Source: Candidatus Mediterraneibacter faecipullorum
GTDB lineage: Bacteria; Bacillota; Clostridia; Lachnospirales; Lachnospiraceae
Length of the DNA stretch: 35,296 bases
Assembly (NCBI GenBank): GCA_019119675.1
Contig: DWWO01000097.1
Location: forward strand, 1 to 35,296
Direction of reading: 5' to 3'
Shown one piece after another: positions 14,768-22,215 of the stretch. The translations under genes and the position numbers were made by a program. Numbering within the stretch: position 1 is the first letter of the stretch; every line of letters begins with the position of its first letter. A model generated the notes under the pieces. That model worked only from the letters and a program-made list of their open reading frames with translations. It searched no databases and had not been told where the DNA came from.

Positions 14768-16059
14768 GTTAATTCCTCCGATTGTCTGATATATTTTCTG
14801 AGTTCCAGTACTGCTGCAATTCCGAAGAAGAGAAGTGCTGCGGGAATAAGTGCAGGAATATCCGCCGCACGGTCCAGAAAGCCTGTGGCGTATGCGGTGA
14901 GAAAGAATACGCTGACAAGAGCGCTGGCCCCGGCGCATAGAATAGTACAGTCTCTTCCGCGGAGTTTTCGGACCGCGGGAAGGGTGAGGGCGCAGGTCAG
15001 CAGATAGGGCAGCAGGATACAGGCTGCAGTCATGCTCAGGTCCGTTTCCCAGAAATAGGTGCCAAAGGGCATCAGTACTGCCAGCAGGAGCAGGTTTCCC
15101 CCGCCCAATATGCCCAGTCGTGCGCACAGGACAGCCTGCAGGGAGAACCGGGCAGATAATTCCAGCTCCTCCATGCCAAAACGTGCAGAGCGTCCGGCCT
15201 CTGCAATCGTTGCCAGCGCAAGGAACGGGATACAGGCAGAGAGGATGACAGGGGCGGAGAGTTCCTGCAGCTGTTCCTGCGGGGCTGTCGTCTGCCAGGG
15301 GTGCAGGGGCAGAAGTATGGCGGCGGCGAAGATACAGAGGGACAGGAGCCAGTTCCATTTTCGGATATAGTGCATTTGAGTTTGAAGAAAAACCGGCCAC
15401 GAGATACGAGGAGAATAAAGAGTCTCCCTTGCTGCGGCGCGGTAATCGGAGCTTTGGAAGAAAGTGTCTTTTCGCTCAGGTGCCGGAACTGTATAGAGAC
15501 TGCGCAAAGTCTTGGTCAGGAGCGCTTTTTGTTTGAAATGATTTCTCTTCACTGGAAATCCTCCTTTCTCAGCTGATTTTTTTAAAAGTTTTAATGCCCG
15601 TTTCAATCTGCGGTATACTGCGAAGCGTGACAGGTTCATGATTCTGCCGATCTCTCCGGGATTCAGCTCCAGTACATAGCGCAGGCAGATGATCTCCCGG
15701 TCGGATTCACTGAGGGTCTGCAGAGCCTGAACCAGAACAATTGATGTGTCCGTAAGCTCCGAGACGGATGCAGTGGGAGAGAATGCTGTGCTCTCGGTGC
15801 TGTGAGCTGCATCGCTGAATATGGATATATCACAGTTGATGACGGATTCCGGCCGGGTTTTTGTGTGCCGGATGTGATCGATACACAGATTTCGCGCGAT
15901 GGTGTACAGGAAAGCGAGGGGCTTTCCCCTGTCATGATAAGTGGAAGTCTCCAGAAACTTAAGGAAAGCCTCTTGCGTCAGATCTTCCGCAAGACTGTGG
16001 TCCTGCATACGAAAAAAGCAGTAACGATAAATGTCGTCATAGTATTCTTCCAGATTCAT
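14743..16059 (-). CDS. ECF-type sigma factor fused in frame to a multi-pass membrane protein
   Basis: One open frame of 438 residues encodes two usually separate proteins. Residues 1-169 form a sigma-70-like ECF factor: region 2 with YRYCFFRMQDHSLAEDLTQE and FLYTIARNLCIDHIRH, and region 4 with LQTLSESDREIICLRY followed by the helix-turn-helix PGEIGRIMNLSRFAVYRRLKR. From residue 170 a cytoplasmic stretch leads to about six membrane helices (from about 235). An internal GTG (15552) has a near-ideal AAAGGAGG 7 bp upstream, so a separate 269-residue membrane protein could also be made. ATG 16059 is preferred over 16080 because AGGCGGGG precedes it. The membrane part could act as an anti-sigma or transporter component; this is inference. 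It heads a sigma-membrane-ATPase-permease cluster. Confidence 0.85.
   Translation of the reverse strand: MNLEEYYDDIYRYCFFRMQDHSLAEDLTQEAFLKFLETSTYHDRGKPLAFLYTIARNLCIDHIRHTKTRPESVINCDISIFSDAAHSTESTAFSPTASVSELTDTSIVLVQALQTLSESDREIICLRYVLELNPGEIGRIMNLSRFAVYRRLKRALKLLKKSAEKGGFPVKRNHFKQKALLTKTLRSLYTVPAPERKDTFFQSSDYRAAARETLYSPRISWPVFLQTQMHYIRKWNWLLSLCIFAAAILLPLHPWQTTAPQEQLQELSAPVILSACIPFLALATIAEAGRSARFGMEELELSARFSLQAVLCARLGILGGGNLLLLAVLMPFGTYFWETDLSMTAACILLPYLLTCALTLPAVRKLRGRDCTILCAGASALVSVFFLTAYATGFLDRAADIPALIPAALLFFGIAAVLELRKYIRQSEELTWNFTLTG
15552..15566 (-). promoter_or_regulatory. Internal ribosome binding site and GTG start inside the sigma/membrane fusion
   Basis: On the minus strand AAAGGAGG is followed 7 bp later by an in-frame GTG at 15552. 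No stop codon separates the sigma part from it. This looks like the relic, or still-working start, of an independent membrane protein gene. Confidence 0.7.
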
Positions 16060-16096
16060 CAGCAGATCCCCGCCTTTCATAATGTATAACGCATGA

Positions 16097-16108
16097 ACTT
16101 TATAAAGT
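16097..16108. promoter_or_regulatory. 12-bp perfect palindrome in the sigma gene leader
   Basis: ACTTTATAAAGT is a perfect dyad lying 38-49 bp upstream of the sigma factor start. A 6-bp hairpin (TCTGCG 16142-16147, CGCAGA 16156-16161) lies further upstream in the same leader. Confidence 0.3.
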
Positions 16109-16167
16109 GTGCGCTCCTGAATAAAAAAATTGCAGCTTGTATCTGCGCATTTTTACGCAGAGGAATC

Positions 16168-16195
16168 TGAATGTTATAAGTATTCACATATTATA
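16168..16195 (-). promoter_or_regulatory. Minus-strand -10 box with an overlapping TGAAT...ATTCA dyad
   Basis: On the minus strand TATAAT (16195-16190) is a perfect -10 box for the sigma gene, but its -35 region is poor. Immediately downstream, TGAAT (16168-16172) and ATTCA (16182-16186) form an imperfect 19-bp dyad placed where a transcription start is expected, so it could be an operator. Confidence 0.4.
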
Positions 16196-16269
16196 CACCA
16201 ACAGCATTCCGATTCTATCGAAAAATCAAGAAAAACAAGTTTAATTGAATGAATATATATAAATAACAC

Positions 16270-16298
16270 TTGCATAATATGCAAAAAAGATGTATTAT
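16270..16298 (+). promoter_or_regulatory. Promoter of the arginine biosynthesis operon with dyad over the -35 box
   Basis: TTGCAT (16270-16275) and TATTAT (16293-16298) are spaced by 17 bp, upstream of argC. The -35 box lies inside a 15-bp palindrome, TTGCATA-A-TATGCAA (16270-16284), and the word TATGCAA recurs at 16299-16305. A further inverted repeat, TTCATAA-N6-TTATGAA, spans 16312-16331. These are plausible regulator sites. AATGAATA at 16248-16255 resembles an ArgR half-site, but a full ARG box was not found. The 360-bp gap between the divergent genes otherwise holds nothing coding. Confidence 0.65.
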
Positions 16299-16448
16299 TA
16301 TGCAAGCACTATTCATAACTATTTTTATGAAATGCTTTACTTACTATTAAATGAGGTATATCATAGGAAACTGAAATGCGGAGCGGTCCGCAGCAGTATT
16401 TAAGTCAAAAGAAAGACAGTTAAAGTGTATATGGAAGGAACAAAAGCT

Positions 16449-17489
16449 ATGATCAAAGTTGGTATTATCGGCGCCACTGGCTATGCAGGTGGTGAACTCG
16501 TAAGAATATTATCGGGACATAAGGACGCAGAGATCAAATGGTACGGTTCAAGAAGCTATATTGATCAGAAATACGCGGACGTATACAGAAATATGTTTCA
16601 GATCGTGGATGAGGTCTGCATGGACGACAATATGGAGGAACTGGCATCCCAGGTGGACGTGATCTTCACAGCGACACCGCAAGGGCTGTGCGCATCCCTG
16701 GTAAATGAAGAAATTCTTTCAAAGACAAAGGTCATTGACCTGAGCGCAGATTTCCGTCTGAAAGACGTGAAAGTGTATGAAGAGTGGTACAAGATCGGGC
16801 ACAAGGCTCCGCAGTTTATTGACGAGGCGGTATACGGGCTGTGTGAGATCAACCGGGAGGATGTGAAGAAAGCGAGACTGGTGGCAAATCCGGGCTGCTA
16901 TACAACCTGCTCCATTTTGACGGCATATCCACTTGCCAAAGAGGGGATGATCGATATGAACACGCTGATCATTGACGCCAAATCCGGCACCTCAGGAGCA
17001 GGAAGAGGGGCAAAGGTACAGAATCTCTTCTGTGAAGTGAACGAGAACATGAAGGCATACGGTGTGGCAACCCACAGACATACTCCGGAGATTGAGGAAC
17101 AGCTGGGCTATGCGGCAGGCGAAAAAGTGGTGCTCAATTTCACTCCGCATCTTGTACCGATGAACAGAGGAATTCTTGCCACGGAATACGCAAAACTTAC
17201 GAAAGATGTAAGCTGGGAAGAAGTAAAGGCTGTTTACGATAAATATTATGCAGATGAAAAATTTGTGCGTGTCCTTGATAAAGACGTATGCCCGGAAACG
17301 AAATGGGTAGAGGGCAGCAACTATGTGGATATCGGATTTAAGATCGATCCGAGGACAGGCCGTATCATCATGATGGGCGCTATCGATAATCTGGTGAAAG
17401 GCGCTGCGGGACAGGCAGTACAGAATATGAATCTGATGTTCGGATTAGAAGAGAGCGAAGGTTTGGATTTAGTCCCAATGTTCCCTTAG
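16449..17489 (+). CDS. argC: N-acetyl-gamma-glutamyl-phosphate reductase
   Basis: ArgC makes N-acetylglutamate semialdehyde from N-acetylglutamyl phosphate with NADPH, the third step of arginine synthesis. The 346-residue protein opens with IKVGIIGATGYAGGELVRIL (Rossmann loop), has the LSADFRL segment, the active-site VANPGCYTT with Cys150, then KSGTSGAGRGAK, the catalytic-His region ATHRHTPEIEEQ, and the PHLVPMNRGILAT block. ATG 16449 is chosen because GAAGGA lies upstream with normal spacing and family members begin at this point; GTG 16425 would add eight residues. The last base of its stop codon is the first base of a 34-bp hairpin repeat. Confidence 0.96.
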   Translation: MIKVGIIGATGYAGGELVRILSGHKDAEIKWYGSRSYIDQKYADVYRNMFQIVDEVCMDDNMEELASQVDVIFTATPQGLCASLVNEEILSKTKVIDLSADFRLKDVKVYEEWYKIGHKAPQFIDEAVYGLCEINREDVKKARLVANPGCYTTCSILTAYPLAKEGMIDMNTLIIDAKSGTSGAGRGAKVQNLFCEVNENMKAYGVATHRHTPEIEEQLGYAAGEKVVLNFTPHLVPMNRGILATEYAKLTKDVSWEEVKAVYDKYYADEKFVRVLDKDVCPETKWVEGSNYVDIGFKIDPRTGRIIMMGAIDNLVKGAAGQAVQNMNLMFGLEESEGLDLVPMFP

Positions 17490-17522
17490 GGGACGTAGTT
17501 AAATCGGGTTTTACTACGTCCC
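17489..17522 (+). repeat. 34-bp hairpin repeat, copy 1
   Basis: GGGACGTAGT (17490-17499) and ACTACGTCCC (17513-17522) are perfect 10-bp arms around a 13-nt loop. A copy at 19398-19431 differs by one base (T/C in the loop) and has the same orientation. It abuts the argC stop codon, in an operon gap. No T tail follows. The form is that of REP/MITE-like sequences, possibly mobilised by a REP-associated transposase elsewhere; that link is inference. Confidence 0.85.
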
Positions 17523-17535
17523 AAATCCAGATTCA

Positions 17536-17570
17536 GGGTGTCCCAAAGCTGTGGTAAGGGTGTCCCCAAA
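17536..17570 (-). repeat. Tandem GGGTGTCCC words related to the hairpin repeats
   Basis: GGGTGTCCCAAA (17536-17547) and GGGTGTCCCCAAA (17558-17570) are near-direct copies 22 bp apart. Their reverse complement, TTTGGGACACC, occurs at 19374-19384 just before repeat copy 2, so both intergenic spots are built from the same word set. Confidence 0.6.
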
Positions 17571-17594
17571 TGAAGATGAAAGGATTATTCAACT

Positions 17595-18041
17595 ATGATA
17601 AGAGTTATGACGATAGATGATTATGACGAGGTTTACGCTCTGTGGAAAAAGATCCGGGGATTCGGAATCCGGAGTATCGATGACTCCAGAGAGGGTGTGG
17701 ATCGGTTCCTGAAGAGAAATCCGACGACGAGTGTAGTGGCAGTGAAAGACGGGAAGATCGTCGGAAGTATCCTTTGCGGTCATGACGGAAGGCGGGGATG
17801 TCTTTATCATGTATGCGTGGATGAGGCGTACCGGCGTCACGGAATCGGGCGTGATATGGTCGTACATGCGATGAAAGCACTGCAGGCTGAGCAGATCAAC
17901 AAGGTTTCTCTTATCGCGTTTACGAAGAATGATATCGGAAATGCATTCTGGAATACGATCGGATGGACAGAGCGTCTGGATTTAAATTATTACGATTTTA
18001 CATTAAATGAAGAAAATATTACAGCTTTTAATGAACAATAG
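17595..18041 (+). CDS. GNAT family N-acetyltransferase within the arg operon (YpeA-like)
   Basis: This 148-residue protein is a GNAT acetyltransferase: acceptor-side start (IRVMTIDDYDEVYALWKKI), core strands SVVAVKDGKIVGSILCGHDG, YHVCVDEAYRRHGIGRDMV containing the acetyl-CoA-binding R-x-x-G-I-G loop, and a closing NAFWNTIGWTER. The pattern resembles E. coli YpeA-type proteins. Lying between argC and argJ it may supply N-acetylglutamate (an ArgA-like role) or acetylate another substrate; sequence alone does not decide this. AAAGGA is upstream, with long spacing. It lies inside a 1.9-kb segment flanked by the two 34-bp repeats. Confidence 0.82.
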   Translation: MIRVMTIDDYDEVYALWKKIRGFGIRSIDDSREGVDRFLKRNPTTSVVAVKDGKIVGSILCGHDGRRGCLYHVCVDEAYRRHGIGRDMVVHAMKALQAEQINKVSLIAFTKNDIGNAFWNTIGWTERLDLNYYDFTLNEENITAFNEQ

Positions 18042-18085
18042 ATGATCAAAAACGGATTTATTTTTAGAAAGAAGAGGGATGTAAA

Positions 18086-19309
18086 ATGCAGATGATCGAG
18101 GGCGGAGTGACAGCGGCGAAAGGCTTTGAGGCAGCAGCGGCAGCGGCTGGGATCAAGTATCAGAACCGCACGGACATGGCGCTTATTTACAGTGAGAAAC
18201 CGTGCAAAGTGGCGGGCACATTTACGACTAATGTAGTGAAAGCAGCACCGGTAAAGTGGGATAGAAATGTGGTAGACAGCGGCGTTAAATCCCAGGCTGT
18301 CATCGTGAATTCGGGCATTGCAAATGCGTGTACCGGAGAAGAAGGTATGAAGTATTGTGAAGAGACGGCAAATGAAGCGGCCAAGGTATTGGGAGTAGAT
18401 GCAGGGAGCGTTTTAGTCGGCTCCACAGGCGTGATCGGAATGCAGCTTCCTATGGATCGGGTGAAAGATGGAATCCGTAAGCTGGCAGAAGCGAAGAAAC
18501 CGGATCTTGAGAGTGGAACTCAGGCAGCACAGGCGATTATGACGACAGATACAAAGAAAAAAGAGGCAGCAGTTACAGTTGAGATCGGCGATGTGACAGT
18601 GACCATCGGAGGGATGGCAAAAGGTTCCGGTATGATCCACCCGAATATGTGCACTATGCTTGCATTCATTACAACGGATGCCAAGATTTCCAGGAAAGCG
18701 CTTCAGGCTGCACTCAGCGAAGATGTGGAAGATACATATAATATGATTTCTGTGGATGGAGATACCTCAACTAACGACACCGTGCTCCTTCTGGCAAACG
18801 GTGCGGCCGGAAATGAAAAGATCCGTTACGGTACATGGGAGTACGAGGCGTTTAAAACTGCTCTTCATTATGTAAATGAAACCCTGGCAAAAGAGATGGC
18901 AGGAGACGGTGAGGGCGCGACCGCACTGTTCGAGGCGAAAGTTATTGGCGCGGATACAAAAGAGCAGGCAAAAAAACTTGCCAAATCTATTGTCTGCTCC
19001 AACCTGACTAAGGCAGCAATTGCAGGACATGACGCCAATTGGGGAAGGATCCTGTGTGCAATGGGATACTCCGGAGCACAGTTTGACCCGGAAAAAGTGG
19101 ATCTCTATTTCGAGAGTGAGGCAGGAAAACTTAAGATCATTGAAAACGGAGTTGCACTAAATTACAGCGAAGAGAAAGCAACAGAAATCCTGTCTCAGCC
19201 AAAAGTAACAGCAATTGCGGATATTAAAGAAGGAGATGTCGGGGCGACAGCATGGGGATGCGACCTGACACATGGATATATCGATATCAATGCAGATTAC
19301 CGGAGCTGA
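18086..19309 (+). CDS. argJ: Bifunctional glutamate N-acetyltransferase / amino-acid acetyltransferase
   Basis: ArgJ transfers acetyl from N-acetylornithine to glutamate, so the acetyl group is recycled; many versions also use acetyl-CoA. The 407-residue protein has the family landmarks: GVTAAKGFEAAA, AGTFTTNVVKAAPV, VNSGIANACTGEEG, GSTGVIGMQLPMD, GGMAKGSGMIHPNMCTMLAFITTD with the autocleavage Thr190 that splits alpha and beta chains, and the late blocks ISVDGDTSTNDT and DANWGRILCAMGYSG. AGAGGGA precedes the ATG. With an acetyltransferase gene just upstream, the organism may have two sources of N-acetylglutamate. Confidence 0.96.
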   Translation: MQMIEGGVTAAKGFEAAAAAAGIKYQNRTDMALIYSEKPCKVAGTFTTNVVKAAPVKWDRNVVDSGVKSQAVIVNSGIANACTGEEGMKYCEETANEAAKVLGVDAGSVLVGSTGVIGMQLPMDRVKDGIRKLAEAKKPDLESGTQAAQAIMTTDTKKKEAAVTVEIGDVTVTIGGMAKGSGMIHPNMCTMLAFITTDAKISRKALQAALSEDVEDTYNMISVDGDTSTNDTVLLLANGAAGNEKIRYGTWEYEAFKTALHYVNETLAKEMAGDGEGATALFEAKVIGADTKEQAKKLAKSIVCSNLTKAAIAGHDANWGRILCAMGYSGAQFDPEKVDLYFESEAGKLKIIENGVALNYSEEKATEILSQPKVTAIADIKEGDVGATAWGCDLTHGYIDINADYRS

Positions 19310-19397
19310 TAATTCGGTTGACTTAAACATTTAAAAATAAAAATGGTGCAAACAGGGACAGGGCAAAAGCCGATTTGGGACACCGTAAAGTCTAATT

Positions 19398-19431
19398 GGG
19401 GACGTAGTCAAATCGGGTTTTACTACGTCCC
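19398..19431 (+). repeat. 34-bp hairpin repeat, copy 2
   Basis: GGGACGTAGT (19399-19408) pairs with ACTACGTCCC (19422-19431) around a 13-nt loop. It ends a few bases before the argB ribosome site (GAAGGAGG), so it could affect argB translation. One base differs from copy 1. Confidence 0.85.
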
Positions 19432-19445
19432 TGAAGGAGGTAAGG

Positions 19446-20348
19446 ATGAATAAGAATATGCAGCAATATCTTGAAAAGGCGCAGGTCCTCATCGAGGCCC
19501 TGCCATACATCCAGCGTTTCAACCGTAAAATTATCGTAGTCAAATACGGCGGCAGCGCTATGGTGGACGAGGAACTGAAGAAGCGTGTCATTGAGGATGT
19601 GACCCTTCTGAAGCTTGTCGGCTTCAAGCCGATCATCGTACACGGCGGCGGCAAAGAGATCAGCAAGTGGGTCGGCAAAGTAGGCATGGAGCCGAAATTT
19701 ATCAACGGCCTGCGTGTGACCGATGCAGATACGATGGAAGTGGCAGAGATGGTGCTTGGCCGTGTTAACAAGAGTCTGGTACAGCTTGTTGAGAGCCTCG
19801 GCGTGCGTGCCATCGGCATCAGCGGCAAGGACGGCGCACTTCTGAAGGTCGATAAGAAATATTCCGACGGGCAGGACATCGGATATGTGGGAGACATAAA
19901 AGAAGTAAACGGCCAGATCTTATATGACCTGCTGGAAAAAGATTTCCTCCCGATCGTTTGCCCGGTGGGACTGGATGATGATTTTAATACATATAATATC
20001 AACGCGGACGACGCGGCGTGTGCGATCGCCCGTGCGGTCAAAGCGGAGAAGCTGGCGTTTTTGACGGATATTGAGGGCGTGTATAAAGATCCGTCAGATC
20101 CGTCTACACTTATCTCCGAGCTTCGTGTGGACGAGGCGAAGAAACTGATGGACAGCGGATACATCGGCGGCGGTATGCTGCCGAAACTCCAGAACTGTAT
20201 CGACGCCATTGAAGCAGGCGTTTCAAGGGTGCATATCCTGGACGGACGTATCCCTCACTGTCTGCTCCTTGAGATCTTTACGAACAAAGGAATCGGTACG
20301 GCAATTTTAAACAGTGAAGAAAGCAGGTATTATCATGGTGAACAATAA
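19446..20348 (+). CDS. argB: Acetylglutamate kinase
   Basis: ArgB phosphorylates N-acetylglutamate with ATP, commonly the feedback-controlled step. The 300-residue protein has the amino-acid-kinase fold: VVKYGGSAM, a glycine loop [69 protein letters not shown], and [17 protein letters not shown] near the C-terminus. An N-terminal helix with [20 protein letters not shown] is present; such helices occur in arginine-inhibited hexameric ArgB, so feedback inhibition is plausible. A GAAGGAGG ribosome site immediately follows the repeat hairpin. The end overlaps argD by 14 bp. Confidence 0.96.
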   Translation: MNKNMQQYLEKAQVLIEALPYIQRFNRKIIVVKYGGSAMVDEELKKRVIEDVTLLKLVGFKPIIVHGGGKEISKWVGKVGMEPKFINGLRVTDADTMEVAEMVLGRVNKSLVQLVESLGVRAIGISGKDGALLKVDKKYSDGQDIGYVGDIKEVNGQILYDLLEKDFLPIVCPVGLDDDFNTYNINADDAACAIARAVKAEKLAFLTDIEGVYKDPSDPSTLISELRVDEAKKLMDSGYIGGGMLPKLQNCIDAIEAGVSRVHILDGRIPHCLLLEIFTNKGIGTAILNSEESRYYHGEQ

Positions 20349-21519
20349 GATACAGGCAGCAGAAGAAAATCTGATCCGTGTATATAACCGTTTCCCGGTG
20401 GTGCTGGACCACGGTGAGGGAATGTACCTTTATGACACGGATGGTAAGGAATATCTCGATTTTGCCGCAGGATTTGCGGTGACAGGACTGGGATATGACA
20501 ATAAAGAGTTAAATGAGACTCTGAAAGCGCAGATTGATAAATTATATCATACATCGAATCTCTATTACCACGAGAGTTGCGGCGAGGCGGCGAAAGAACT
20601 GAACCGTGTCAGCGGAATGGACAGGGTGTTTTTTACAAACAGCGGAGGTGAGGCCATTGAAGGTGCCTTAAAGTCAGCCAGACGCTACGCATATACGAAA
20701 GGCACGGGGAGATATGAGTTTATTGCCATGGAGAATTCCTTCCACGGAAGGACGTTCGGAGCGGTGTCGGTGACAGGTCATGACTCTTACAGAGAGCCGT
20801 TTGAGCCCCTTGTCCCGGGTGTGAAATTTGCAAAGTTCAATGATCTGGACAGTGTGAAAACACTGGTCAGTGACAAGACCTGCGCGATCATCCTGGAGCC
20901 GCTTCAGGGAGAGGGCGGCATCAATCTTGCCACGCAGGAATTTATGGAAGGGATCCGGAAGATCTGCGATGAGAACGGAATCCTTATGATCTGTGACGAA
21001 GTGCAGTGCGGTATGGGACGGACTGGAAGCATGTTCGCATGGCAGGGATTTGGTACGAGACCGGACATTCTGACGATGGCAAAAGCAATCGGAAACGGTA
21101 TCCCCGTCGGGGCGTTTGCCATGACGGAAGAGGTGGCAAAATACTCTCTGAAACCCGGTGACCACGGAGCTACATATGGTGGCAATCCTCTTGCATGTAC
21201 AGCGGTAAGAAAAGTGATCGAGATCTTTGAACGGGACAATATCGTAGGTCACGTCAATGAAGTGGCACCATATCTCACGAAAAAGCTGGATGAGCTTGTG
21301 GATGAACTGGACTGTGTAGTTCAGCGAAAAGGGAAAGGCCTGATGCAGGGCATTGAGATCACAAAACCGATCGCAGAAGTAAACCGGCGCTGTGTAGAGG
21401 GAGGACTTCTTGTGATACAGGCAGAGGGAAATGTGATCCGCTTTGTTCCACCTCTGATCGTGGAGGAGAAGCACATCGATGAAATGATAGAAAAACTGAA
21501 ACAGGCGTTGGCAGAGTAA
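20335..21519 (+). CDS. argD: Acetylornithine aminotransferase
   Basis: ArgD is a PLP enzyme that converts N-acetylglutamate semialdehyde to N-acetylornithine. The 394-residue protein shows class III aminotransferase motifs: [51 protein letters not shown], and the PLP-binding Lys250 in [10 protein letters not shown], followed by [19 protein letters not shown] 20335 lies 11 bp before the argB stop and has only a weak AGCAGG site, consistent with translational coupling; an in-frame GTG at 20314 has none. Succinyldiaminopimelate transamination is a frequent side activity in the family. Confidence 0.95.
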   Translation: MVNNKIQAAEENLIRVYNRFPVVLDHGEGMYLYDTDGKEYLDFAAGFAVTGLGYDNKELNETLKAQIDKLYHTSNLYYHESCGEAAKELNRVSGMDRVFFTNSGGEAIEGALKSARRYAYTKGTGRYEFIAMENSFHGRTFGAVSVTGHDSYREPFEPLVPGVKFAKFNDLDSVKTLVSDKTCAIILEPLQGEGGINLATQEFMEGIRKICDENGILMICDEVQCGMGRTGSMFAWQGFGTRPDILTMAKAIGNGIPVGAFAMTEEVAKYSLKPGDHGATYGGNPLACTAVRKVIEIFERDNIVGHVNEVAPYLTKKLDELVDELDCVVQRKGKGLMQGIEITKPIAEVNRRCVEGGLLVIQAEGNVIRFVPPLIVEEKHIDEMIEKLKQALAE

Positions 21520-21604
21520 GCTGTGAACTGGTGATGCATAAGAAAACCGGTCAAAGGACATACTATCCGGAAAACAGGCATAAAATGCATGGAGGTATGA
21601 TCCG

Positions 21605-22036
21605 ATGATTGGTTTTTTTATTGCGCTGCTCTCCGGAGCGATGATGAGTATACAGGGAGTGTTCAACACACAGGTCACAAAGACGACCGGTGTATGGGTG
21701 AGCAATGGCTGGGTGCAGATCACTGCCTTTGCTGTCTGTCTGGCAGCATGGTTCTTTACCGGGAGAGACAGCGTGGCGGCTCTCGGAAAAGTAGAACCGA
21801 AATATATGCTTTTAGGTGGTGTGATCGGTGCGGGCATCACCTGGACAGTCATCAAGAGTATCGAGGCACTTGGCCCGGCAAAATCAGCCCTTCTTATTGT
21901 TATTGCACAGCTTGCGGTATCTTATGTGATACAGCTTTTTGGTCTGTTCGGAATGGACAAAGAGCCCTTTTCGTGGAGAAAACTGGGCGGGCTTGCACTG
22001 GCTGTCGTGGGGATAGCTATATTCCAGTGGGAGTAA
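21605..22036 (+). CDS. DUF606 / YdcZ-like small DMT-superfamily membrane protein
   Basis: A 143-residue protein with four to five membrane helices belongs to the DMT (drug/metabolite transporter) superfamily, DUF606 type. Seen: GAMMSIQGVFNTQVTKTTG, AWFFTGRD, a glycine-rich LLGGVIGAGITWTVIKSIEALGPAKSALLIVIAQL, and a C-terminal WRKLGGLALAVVGIAIFQ. These proteins often act as pairs or dimers; only one is present. TGGAGGT precedes the ATG. It follows argD by 85 bp and may share the transcript, so an amino-acid or metabolite exporter is possible, but the substrate is unknown. Confidence 0.85.
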   Translation: MIGFFIALLSGAMMSIQGVFNTQVTKTTGVWVSNGWVQITAFAVCLAAWFFTGRDSVAALGKVEPKYMLLGGVIGAGITWTVIKSIEALGPAKSALLIVIAQLAVSYVIQLFGLFGMDKEPFSWRKLGGLALAVVGIAIFQWE

Positions 22037-22114
22037 AGATATATTTCGACAAGTCAGACGAGATTTGCAAAAAAACCGTAATAAATATGTAACAAAGCGT
22101 CAAATCCTTAACAA

Positions 22115-22126
22115 ACAATTAATTGT
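22115..22126. promoter_or_regulatory. 12-bp palindrome upstream of the comEA promoter
   Basis: ACAATTAATTGT is a perfect dyad whose last base is 4 bp before the -35 box of the comEA promoter, a typical site for an activator or repressor. Confidence 0.4.
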
Positions 22127-22129
22127 CTA

Positions 22130-22158
22130 TTGTAATTTCCGAAAAAATTCGTTACAAT
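22130..22158 (+). promoter_or_regulatory. Promoter of the comEA operon
   Basis: TTGTAA (22130-22135) and TACAAT (22153-22158) are separated by 17 bp. The leader is about 50 nt, with a GGAGAAGAG ribosome site before the ATG at 22216. Confidence 0.65.
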
Positions 22159-22215
22159 GTTACTGTCCGGCATAAAAGGGGTATTTCTCCTGCATGAGAA
22201 AGTAGGAGAAGAGCT

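Noticed and set aside
14768-15400. N-terminal extension of the ABC ATPase frame
   Set aside because: The extra 211 codons read through the membrane-protein gene in another frame and look low-complexity; ATG 14767 has a proper ribosome site.
16246-16265. Classical ARG box before argC
   Set aside because: Only the left half (AATGAATA) fits; the right half does not match ATTCA, so ArgR binding here is not supported.
17489-17570. Terminator between argC and GNAT
   Set aside because: The hairpin has no U-tract and its near-identical copy also lies within the operon, so it is treated as a repeat.
20674-21855. Long minus-strand open frame (393 codons) across argD
   Set aside because: It lies antisense to clear argD and continues into the spacer; its product is rich in Cys/His/Phe with no family resemblance, typical of shadow frames.
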